Assembly (NCBI GenBank): GCA_017562135.1
Contig: QEYB01000524.1
Span: 248,001-312,000 of the forward strand
Length of the DNA stretch: 64,000 bases
Source of the DNA: Dipylidium caninum
Taxonomy: Eukaryota > Platyhelminthes > Cestoda > Cyclophyllidea > Dipylidiidae
Direction of reading: 5' to 3'
How positions within the stretch are numbered: position 1 is the first letter of the stretch; each line of letters opens with the position of its first letter. The notes under the pieces are model-generated. The model did no database searches. It had not been told where the DNA came from and saw nothing but the letters and a program-made list of their open reading frames with translations. Positions 13,680-23,625 of this stretch are shown in pieces. The position numbers and the translations under genes are program-made.

Positions 13680-15595
13680 TGAACCTATTTAACTCAGGTC
13701 CATTTTCACTGGGTACGAGTAGAGTCGGTCCTAAAGACATAATTCCAGTTGAAGTTTCAGCCTCAAATCGCGCCAACCGTCGTCGAATTGTAACGAGCCA
13801 CACTTATTTGTATTGTTTCGTAGACCTGTAACATCAAGGGCCTCACGTATGCTAATGTTGCCTCAGATGTCAAGGATCGCAGGTACGTCTAGTTCTCTCC
13901 CAAAATCCACGTTATGAGTGCTTCATGTTGGTGCGATTTACTTAGAAATATCTCTTACGCCTACATATTTTCGCCTTAATTTTAGTTACGCAACGGTCAT
14001 TTATAACAAAAAGACAAATGCTTTGGAAATGTGTTATAATTTGCCGGAATTTCTGGCCCCGAAGATTGGTTTGTTCTTATATCCTTTGTCTCAACTCCTT
14101 AGATGTCGAAATTATCGATGAAGAGAATCCTCGTTCCTTGGGTTTCGATGTAACATGTGTTAACTTCCTTGATAGAATTTTAGCGTACTTCAGCGACTAC
14201 TCTTTTTGGATCATTTTGGCACAAAAAGTATCTTCGTGAAATGGACCAAATGGCTGCTCATTCGGCTGCTGTTAAGGATGCTTCTGTTCTGCGACATGTG
14301 GCTGTTGGACAGTCCAAACTGAGTGCTGATAATAAAGCTGCCAGTAAGTTACTCTTAAAGTATCTTACACTGTTTGAAATCGATCTCTTAATCGTGACGT
14401 TTTCGCCCACAGGCGACGAGGTTGACATAAAACCTTCTATCGGCGGTATGGTTTTATCTCAGCGGGAACTACTTCTTCCTCCTTTTGATCAACAAACGAA
14501 ATTGCTCTCCCAAGTTTTCCCGATTGATAAAATTGTGCCCTCTTTAGTGTCGGCTTCCCTGAATGGCGAAGCGAAAGCCATTGCAGGAGCCGACGACAAT
14601 AGGCGTGCACATTGGCTTAAGACGGAGAAATATCCGAGATTCATTCTCGATCGTTTTGTCTATCTTCCTTTGGACAACACTGAAAATGCTACTCTCCCGA
14701 CCCCTGGCGTTAAAAGAAAGCGTAAGTTAGGAAACATCGGTGACCAACCAGTCTCGAGGATTGCCGCCTCTACTAATTTAGCACTACTTGCGCACATGTT
14801 CAAGCTATTCCACTTGAAACCGAGGGAATTGCAGCAACGAACGCCCCTCTCATTTACTCCTCCATCTTTGGCGAAGCATCTTCTCAGTGAGTTTACTGTT
14901 CAAACGATCAAAGGTGTCAACGAACGCTCAAAAGTGAGGTAAGTTTTTCTTTAACTTCAATTGCATTTGAAATGCCAAATGAGTGAACTCTTTTGTTTAA
15001 CAGAATTATGACACCAACACTTCGGGACAAATTGATTTACTACATGCTAGTGCTACTATTGCATTGTGACAACTTTTCGACTGTCATTAGCACCCTCCCC
15101 GCCGATTTTAAAATCTCAACAGAACGGTAAGTCCGTGGATTTTGTTCACAACCCTGCGTATTTTGCCATGCTCCCCTCCGAAGTCGGATTTTTTAAGTAT
15201 GTGGACTATAACTCCTAATATTTCCAATGTCGGAACCTGTATTTTTACATTACCTCCTGACTATTGTTTAATTTACTACATAAGTATGCTTTTCATGTCT
15301 CATAGCTAGATTCCGTCATCGAAATTAAATTTCTTGATTGTAAAACTATCATTCTCGTGGTCGCGGGGCCGGTATTTTAAGAATTACTGGCTCAAGACAG
15401 AACTAATCGAGTAAGGAGGTTGATTGTTTGTCTTCTTTCAGTTTGAAGAAATACTATTACTTCATGGGATGTACAGTCTCGAAACAGGAAATACACTCGA
15501 ACAGTGATGTGGCAGAGGAAGATAAACGGTATCAAACGGTAGCTCGTCTCTCAGCTCCTCTGGTTTTCAAATCGTCGCGTTCTTACAAAAGATGA
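13680..15595 (+). CDS. POLR1E: DNA-directed RNA polymerase I subunit RPA49-like (POLR1E), first exon missing
   Basis: Exons read: 13680-13789, 13824-13882, 13986-14068, 14103-14141, 14194-14343, 14413-14938, 15004-15126, 15442-15595 (TGA), about 414 residues. All phases agree. The N-terminal half matches the RPA49 dimerisation module (a Y-A-T-V-I-Y-N-K-K-T strand like the family F-V-G-I-L-N-K-T). The middle has a K-Y-L-R-E-M-D segment followed by a helix rich in R and K. The C-terminal half matches the tandem winged-helix region, including the LRDKLIYYMLVLLLHCDNF helix (human: MKAKITAYVIILALHIHDF). Known role: the RPA49-RPA34 subcomplex of RNA polymerase I in rRNA transcription in the nucleolus. 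The first exon, expected to encode roughly 25-30 residues, was not found. Some introns are very short (34-52 nt). The same-strand UBR3 gene ends about 1.7 kb upstream. Confidence 0.8.
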
Positions 15596-18500
15596 TTTGT
15601 CTGTCGTGATAGCTTAAATGTATGCTGTATTAAAAGTTAATTTTTCATGATCCCTTGGCATATGAGCTTGTATATACGACAATACTATTTGTGGATCAAT
15701 GAACGGGCTCCTTTGTATACCCCACAACTTGCATCACAGCGGGTTAGTGATGGAAGCCTCCATTTAACCTGACCCGAGTCAGTTCGGAGGTACCTGGTGT
15801 GGGGTCGCTCTACAATTGTCGAAATACGGATTGGGAAGGTATTTACGTTGTATGTCATTCCATGATGTGTGAGCTACTAGCAACCGGAGCGTTTTGTGTC
15901 CTTCCTTACGGGTAATTCGTGAGGCGGCTGTCATCACGCGCAAGGGATTCTTGACGCTGATCATTTAACCTCTTAACGCCGACATTAAGGAGGAGTGAAT
16001 TGTTCCCTTCTAATGCCTGAGGTCTCTCGCGTCTCACCGACCACGAGGATGGCTTAACAGAATAGATGTCGCTTAAGATACGAGATGGTGAGGATGTACC
16101 AAAATGGAAGCGCGGTAAAAGCAGACTAAAAACAAACTTAGATAATTTTGGTGTACTTTGTGCTGAGGAGGTTAAGCACCATGCATGGCAGTCCGCAATA
16201 TCGTTGCAAGTGGAGTAGCAGCGTTATACGCCAAATTTCTTACATAATTTTCAGCTTCAACGTCAAGCAACTGGCCGAAAATGCCCAGCCTTCTCCATAG
16301 TCATATTATTTCAAGTTGGTATGGGAGAAGTCCACATAAACATGCGTAAAAAGGCCATAAGGCTGTGTGCGACCACACTAGTACTCTTAAGAGGTGCTCA
16401 ACGCTAAGATGGTGTTTTTTGTGCAAACGGTTACAGAGACCCGTAATTGAATGTAAATGCTAGACTTAGTGCGACTTCAAATACTGTATACACAAGTTTT
16501 AGTTAATTTATCATGGCTTGACTCTTGAACATAGTCTTCCATTTCGTCTAGTGCAGTAATAAGACAGTATTTATTCCAAAGTCGATTTATCACAGGTAGA
16601 AAATCCAAGATCTAATTAAAATTTGGTCTAGCAGGCGTCTGGACTTTCACTAAGCAGTGGTTGGTTTCAAAAACATCGTGTTGTGGATGCTGACGAAAGA
16701 GGAGGATAAATATGAATTTATTCTCGTCTACGTGGCCTCAATTACCACTTTGGCTTGAGGTTGTGGCTCGAGGGGGGACAATAAACACCGGAGTGTGATC
16801 ACTAATGTTTGTGTGTATACAGAAAGTGTTTAAATTTTCGATGGAATTCTATGAACGATGGGTATTTACCATAAAATTAAGGTAATTGACACCCAAGGTG
16901 AGGACTTGATCAAAGAACTGAATTGGGTTTTGTAGATTGAAATTAGTAGGAGAGGTCACGAAGATTCATGTGGTGAATTTGAGAAGCGATTACGTTTTTT
17001 TCGGTCAACGGTACAATGTGGTAATCACTGCCCTGAGTAAAAAGAACACCGTTTTGTGTTGGGTTTATTAGTAATTACTAATAAATAGCGCATTATCTGA
17101 AATATTAGATTAGACCCTTTTCGTTTAATCTGTGTTCAATTGTACAGATTTTTGTTTATAAATTTTGAACCTATTTTCCCGCGCTTGATACCCCTTTGTT
17201 ATTTTATTTTCCACCAAAACCAGATGGAAACGAAACATGACCTACATCTACTTTTTGCACGATCTCAAATTGAATTTTAGCGTAACTCCAACCTCGAGAA
17301 ACTCTAATTTGGCACTCCAAAATTGTCCCAAACGTTTCGCTCTGGCAACTTCAGTTTCGCCAAGGAACCACGAGGAAAAGCACCGATGAGGAAGTAAGAA
17401 CCACTCGTGAACTTTGGTCTAAGCTGGGAACTAGACATTAGTACGCGTGTTAAAACATCTACGAATTATAAATATGGAAAAAGTCTAACTAACTCACGCA
17501 AATGCAGATGACCGAGCTACCGCAAGAGCAAGTGGGCATGTTTGTTGCTTCCTTCGCAATACACCAGTGTCACTTTTTAACGCCAAATCATCACTTGAAA
17601 CGAAAATTGGATATCGTATGACAACAGGAAACGATGAGGCACGTGGGTAAATAAGAACACAGTCCCGGGACACGTCCCCTAAGCCGAAATTTCATCATAA
17701 AACTGTGGTTAACACATGAGGAATGATCTATTATTCCTTCCGTCCTGCATCCAGGCTGAGCCATAACAGCGGCGGAGTCTTATTGTCGTGCTTGAGAAAA
17801 TTGTAAAAAAAACAACCGGAATTGCTCAACCACCCCGCCCCATAATCGGTGAACGTTCGCCCACAAGGACCACATAAAATTTCAATTAGTGCTGACAAAT
17901 TAATTGACGTCTTCTTAAACTCTGACATTTTACCGCATCCTTATATTTTGCCGGTTGAGTATTACCCTTTATGCAATTGTGAATTGTTTTTAAGGGAAAG
18001 GAAAACAAAATAACCATAACCGGAATTTAAGGGAGACTTCCAACCGTTAATTAAAAGCAAAAATAAAGGCTCTTCCAAAAATCGCATACGACTCGCTCAA
18101 CCATTGACAGAAAGTCATGAATGTCATCGGGAATCAGTTTAATGAGTTTAACAAATAATGCTAGACAGTGGCGCTATATGCTTTCTGTTTATGTTCGACT
18201 CCCGTCTCATAGTTTCCAGCCTAATACCAAGGAAGTGGTTTGACACCAAATAACACGGCTATTTTGAGAGAGATAAAGGAAAGCAATGCGTTATCCACAA
18301 CGATTCGGTAATACTAATTGTCGGGTCGCTTTTGTTCGAGGGTTTTTTGCGGCATTTATCCTACCTCGGCTTAGACACAAGCGTAGTTGCACATTTGTGC
18401 CTATTTACACATTCACATTATACATTGTGGTATGAAAGTGAACTTCTAAAGTTTTCGTTAGACTCATTGTGAGCGGACTGATTAATGTGAACAGACCACT

Positions 18501-18820
18501 CAAATGTACATTATTTCCATATTGTAATCACATGTCCGGCAATCTCATCTTTAGAGTGTTCTTAAACTTGAAATTTTTTTAGTTGACAGGACACCCATCC
18601 ATCTAGCGATTTAATAATTTCTTTCTATTTGTATGCTTTCGCTTGAGCACTTGAAAGAGTCAATAGTTGATGGGTTACTGTTTCGCCATTTGGATCCCAA
18701 GAATTTATCATAAAGAAAGTATTGTTAGCTTTTGGCTTCCAACTGCCTCGTAAATCATCGGTGCATGAGGCTACCTTATCGCGTTTTTTTGACATTTAAA
18801 TTGTCTGCACTTTATTCCAG
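15596..18820. other. Gene-poor interval with one dispersed repeat copy
   Basis: No coding exon with family similarity was recognised. The segment 17230-17970 is a repeat listed separately. The minus-strand frames at 15779-15964 and 17731-17928 look accidental; the second lies within the repeat. Confidence 0.5.
17230..17970 (+). repeat. Dispersed repeat, copy 1 (partner at about 50010-50725)
   Basis: This roughly 0.7-kb segment aligns collinearly, in the same orientation, with about 50010-50725. Shared stretches include GACCGAGCT, AAGAGCAAGTG, TTTGTTGCTT, CGCAATA, CCAAATCATCAC, CAGCGGCG/CAGCCGCG and TGACATTTT. The copies are diverged, with many substitutions and small indels, so this is an old interspersed element rather than a recent duplication. 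I see no protein of a transposase or reverse transcriptase and no clear terminal repeats. A non-autonomous element is the likely explanation. Confidence 0.65.
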
Positions 18821-19407
18821 TTCGTGGAGCTGGTGTTTACTGCGTTACGGTCATTTGAGAGGACACAAGGGTCTGTGACAGCACCCAGTGAAGCTGATTG
18901 GGCGAATCTCCCGTTACATGAGCTTAGGTAAACATTGCAGAGTCCTCTCCCTCCATTCGTCTTCTATCCCCGTTGACTCAGGACCACGCACGACAAATGG
19001 GGCAAAGAATTTAAATTTGGGGCTTTACTAAGCCGTTTTAAGGCGAAAAACCCTTTACTTTAGCTGATTGTCACTGTGGCTGACCAAACGAAAACGTCAT
19101 GTTCATCACCTTTCCACAGAAGCACTCGTCACTCAAACACTACTTCATCTTCATCTAAATGATTTGCAAATACTCAGCAACATTCCTCTGGCACTTTATC
19201 CCCTTCTCGACAGTGGGTAAGTCAGTGAGCCTTGACGTTTTATTCGCAGGCCATTTCAAAGGCTTTGACATCACTAACCGCGTTATCGCAAATGCCACTC
19301 TCGACGGTCTCCTCTCAATCCACAATCTCTTCCAGTCACTGCATACGTCACCGATGACTACGACGAACACGGCACCATTTATCCTAACAACAAGTGTAAC
19401 TGAGTAG
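18821..19407 (+). CDS. Possible exons of an unidentified plus-strand gene
   Basis: An open segment at 18821-18928 starts right after a clean acceptor (ttattccag) and ends at a GTAAAC donor. It encodes FVELVFTALRSFERTQG followed by a W-x-N-L-P-L-H-E-L segment. A second coding-like block starts at about 19120 after a ttccacag acceptor, reading leucine-rich sequence with I-P-L-A-L-Y-P-L-L-D. A third runs from about 19251 to 19407 (HFKGFDITNRVIANATLDGL), separated by a very short intron-like gap ending in attcgcag. The phases of the first and second blocks do not agree, so the exon set is incomplete or wrong. An alternative acceptor at about 18980 gives a short basic C-terminus ending near 19066. 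I do not recognise the family. Confidence 0.25.
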
Positions 19408-20086
19408 TTGACAGCTCCCCGAGAGAGGGTCTCGGTTATAATTGAACTCGTACGCGTTCTCTCAAACCCATTTTCTTGCTCAAAGTCATTAGAAACGAAT
19501 AATACGTGTTAAAACAAGGCCTTTGGCATCTGAAGCAGGCCTCATTATTTACTAAATCTCCTTTGGTTACATGATATCCTCCTGCCTAATATCAGGACAA
19601 GAGAAATGTTTTAACAGTCGATATGCTACTAAATTCGAGATGATATAACTTACATGTTCATCTCTCATCAATGCCAGATGAAATTCTGACCGAAAATTAA
19701 GGCGCAAAAAATGACGTTTATGTCATCATTGGCTGCTCCAAATCAAATCGGATAAAAGTATTTAAACGAGGTCCCGCCAACTCATGTACCTGTAAACACA
19801 GCGGCACAGGGTCGCGAACTTGTTAAGAGGTCAAACTACTCTACAATCCGATTCACAATCCATTCCGTCTTAAATCTGTTTCATTTCATTCTAATCGCCT
19901 TTACCCAAGTCTATAATTCGCGTAAAAGTCAGAAGTAGTCCCGACACAGATAAATTTCTGTATTAAAGCACATATTTAACATTGATGTGGAAAGGGAGAT
20001 ATGTGAGCGATAATTAGGAGAAAAAACAATTGCTAGATGCTAGTAAAGGCGAGACAGAGCGTGTAATGAGTGAAAGAGCACAGCCA
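19408..20086. other. Intergenic spacer
   Basis: Nothing recognisable was seen between the unassigned exon block and the 3' end of the minus-strand ZIP gene. Confidence 0.4.
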
Positions 20087-21952
20087 TTAAAGGTTAATGT
20101 GGTCACTGCCGAGAATCACACCAAGAACACAGACAAAACCAGTTATAAGTCCGGCAACTTGAAGAAGGAAAAGTTTCCAAGAGGATCCATGATTCCTGTC
20201 GGCCTCCTCCAAATCTCGGCGAATAGAGGGTAACTGAAATTGAGGAAATTGGATACTTGAAGCAAAAATTAACGTGGTCATATTTGGGGCCACTTTCAAA
20301 GGATGATACTTGCCATTTCTGAAATACTAATGTAAAGGAAGACACCGGCTGTAATAGCAAAAACGTAGAGGGCACCGGAAGAGATTTCACCGATGATTAG
20401 ACCAATAATGAGACCCAGATAGGCAAAACAGGCGGAAAGAAAGTTAGCGCAGATGGCACATTTGATGGATAGACCTGAAGTAATTAAGACGGCAAAGTCG
20501 CCTAAAAAAGAAAAATAGACTTAAATATTATTTTACGATATATAGGTGACGTAGACGAGGCCTCTTCGATTTACCAAGCTCGTGAGGAAGTTCCTCGAAA
20601 AGAATGGATAAACAGATCGTCACACCGACTGTTGGACTCTCCATAAAACCTACAGCGATTGCCATTCCGTCCATGAAATTGTGGACAGAGTCACCCAGGA
20701 GAATAGTCCAAGCCATTAATGCAATGTTTGAAAAATTGTTCAGACATAATTTAGAGCAGCATCCGTTTCTCTTGAGGGAATCAATGTTTGTGTCAGGTGG
20801 CACTAAATCATGGGCATTTGAAATCACATTTTCGTCAGTCTACAAGGCAAAGTTGTCTTAATTTCATTCTTTTTTAGTAAATAACATTTTAAAACCGAAT
20901 AAGAAAACAATGACCTTGACCGTGGACATCGTAGCATTTTCGGAATGAGTACTTGAGTGATCATTCAGCTAAGATAAGAAAGGGGTTAACAAAGAAAAAA
21001 AATACTTTGGGAGGTAAGTCTATACTAAATAGTTCCTACCTTCAACAATCTTGGAAGAATTATAAGAAAATATTCGATTGAGAATAAGAAAAGAAGTCCA
21101 GCTGGAACACAACTGAGTTTCAACAGATAAGCGCGGCCTTGACCGCCAAGATTTCGAGGCATCTCCTCCATTTGTATTGCCTTAAATGGATAGAATCAAA
21201 TGAACCACGAGAAAAGTATGTCAAATGTGTAAAGCAAAATTACCTCAGGGAGGAGAACCAGAATGGCTGCAGACGAAAGAGAACCAACTGCCAAAAGCCA
21301 TCATGAAGCTTATAATTCGGTTGAAATGCTTTAGGCGTCTGATTGGGATGCAAATGACGCCAGTTATGGCGCACAGGTTAGTAAATGTCACGCCCAAAAA
21401 TGCGAAGATTATTACTTGAAGAAAAAAAATTATGTTAACGGAAAAAGAAATTATCCTGGCCATATCTTCTCCAAATACGTACCCTCCGCCTTACTGCGAT
21501 GTCTAGGCGTTTGTGAATTTTTCGATTTGAATAATGAAAGAGGTGAAGTTGGAGTCGTTTCTAGAAGAAATTGCCAAAATAGAGGTGGATTCCTGGACAT
21601 TTGGGATCTAAATTAAAAAATTTTCCAAGAATTATATCATGGCAAGATATACAAAATTGATGAATGTAATCTCGATAAAATGAGCTTACGTCGGGCAATG
21701 GTATTGTAGCGAAGATATCATCAGAATGACTGGGCTCCTCCACAGGCAGGATGAAGGCAGGCCGATCAAAAGTTAAGTTACTAACGTAGAAATTTGGTGC
21801 CGAACGTAATAGCAATTTGGGTTCGGCTGCAACTGAAGAAGGCCGCAGTGGAGAGTAGAAAAAAATACGGCTAGAAAAAGGACCCAAGTCCAGTGCCGGA
21901 GGAGTGAATTTGGAGTAAATGAAACGATTAAAAATGAAAATGCTGATGCCAT
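20087..21952 (-). CDS. ZIP8/ZIP14-type metal transporter, minus-strand paralogue, with apparent frameshifts
   Basis: Exons (minus): 21952-21690, 21607-21483, 21414-21244, 21180-21040, 20968-20915, 20839-20575, 20501-20314, 20233-20087 (TAA). Known family role: membrane import of Zn/Mn/Fe. Visible features are a hydrophobic N-terminus, TM1 (IIFAFLGVTFTNLCAITG), the HNFMDG metal site and EELPHELGDF. Glutamate replaces the first histidine of the LIV-1 motif, as in ZIP8/ZIP14. The last exons have the same lengths as the neighbouring paralogue (141, 265 versus 292, 188, 147). Three single-base discrepancies break the frame: one base short in the first exon (beside seven T), one extra in 21607-21483 (beside five A), and one extra in 21414-21244 (171 versus 170 nt, beside four T). 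Splice sites are intact, so either these are base-call errors or the copy is a young pseudogene. The intron after 20314 has a GC donor (GCAAGT). The start is uncertain; an ATG sits directly after the acceptor at 21952. Confidence 0.8.
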
Positions 21953-23625
21953 CTGAAAGGAAGTAAAGGACGATTAGTTTAAGTAACCGCACACGCCATG
22001 TATGGGTCGAACAGCGGACGCACAATCAACAAGATCGGATATGTCCTCAAAGTAAGGTCGTAAGTTACAAACGCTTCAAGTGATCCAGTCAAACAATATG
22101 GCTATAATCTTCGCTAACGTGCCTAAACACTTAAAGCTAAAAGTATTAATTAAATATAATAGATATTTTAGTATTATTTAATAATTGTCAATTATTTCGT
22201 GCAGATTGATGAGTGTAAGAAGTTCAAAATTGTACTAACAAATTTGTGTTCAGCGGGCTAAAAATGTTTATATAATCCGCGCTATAAAGGCTTGCTAAGC
22301 TAACAATAATCGTTAAGCCTGTTTACCCGTATGAATAGGTCTCACATTTGGTTAAATGCGATAATATCAGGCCTTTGCTCATTTCCGATTCTATTTCTGG
22401 CCATATGCTCATTCCTCAGCTCTCAACGCACATGTATTGTTTGTAACGACACCTTTATATTCTTGTCATCCAGTCACCCAAGCTTTCATTATTGAATATT
22501 TTAAACAGTATTCCTCCTTTTACAGTGGTTGAAAGTTTCCTTTTTCACAAGGCTAAAAATTTTGTTTCGGGAAGAGCATTGTCTGCTGCTCATTGTTGAA
22601 CTGTTTCGGTTTGCAGAAAAAAAGGACAACATTATAGTAGGTTTACCATGATTACTGAACAGGAAATCAGCTTGAACTCTACGTACTTTTCCCAAAGGTC
22701 AACATTGGAATCCGGACCCCTTTAAATCCCCCAAGATACAGTTCTGAAGGTGCGTGTGGGATGATGTACTTCAGTCGTGGATTCTGTCGCAGTGGTCAGT
22801 CTCCGTTAAGTTTAATGGAAATTCGGTCTTTATAACTATTGGTTTAACCGCAAAAGTTTTCGTTGCGAAAGATCATACTTTTCGAAATAACGTGAACCTG
22901 ACTGATTATTTTATGTTACTTCCTTGCTAAGATTGAAAACGGTGTGGAGATACCATTGCAAATGGCCTAAAATTTATTTTACCTTTCGTGTTAATAAGCG
23001 AGTGCTCAGAGCATGCAAAAGCCAATATTTCGCTCGATAAGATGTTTACACTTCGAAGTTTAATCGTTTAGTCGCTGGACATTTGTGTATATTGTTTCAG
23101 TAGAAACTTTCTTGTTTTGTTTTATTAGTCTAATCGATTGCACTTCCTTTGCACACAGATCTTTTGAAAACTTGTTGTTATATAAGGGCTTGGCGGCCCA
23201 GCGCTATCGTCGGGTCAGGTGTTCATCTCGAAATCTTTATTATTATCATTATTCCTCTAATACTCTCCAATCCTTTGCATTGTATTGTCTTATGGGTCCA
23301 TGTGTTTTGTCGTGCCTGATGCTCTCAACATTCCAGCCCTCTTTTTACAAAATTCACAATTCCGTGCTTATTTACCATACTTTCCTATGTTTGTAATTGA
23401 ATCCTTTTTTATTCATGTTTTTGTTGTTCCTTTTTGTTTTCCCCTTACGGTTGCATGCTTAGCCTGAAACTTGACTTAACTCCTTTTCAAAGTGGTGTAC
23501 GTATACCTTTATATACCCTGAGTAATCCAATATTAGTCTTCCTATGATATTACTCCCACATACCACGTAATACTTTCTGTTAAATTTATGTGATTTTTAA
23601 ATTATGCTTTGTATTCTTATTGTAG
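21953..23625. other. Divergent spacer between the two ZIP genes
   Basis: This 1.67-kb spacer separates two head-to-head paralogues and should hold both promoters and 5' non-coding exons. Each first coding exon begins with an ATG immediately after an acceptor AG, implying upstream 5' UTR exons or trans-splicing sites. The open frames at 22501-22695 (minus) and 23085-23396 (plus) look accidental. Confidence 0.5.

Noticed and set aside
19251..19407. K-G-F-D segment recalling the Sm-like protein LSM8
   Set aside because: Only a four-residue match; the rest of the Sm fold is absent.
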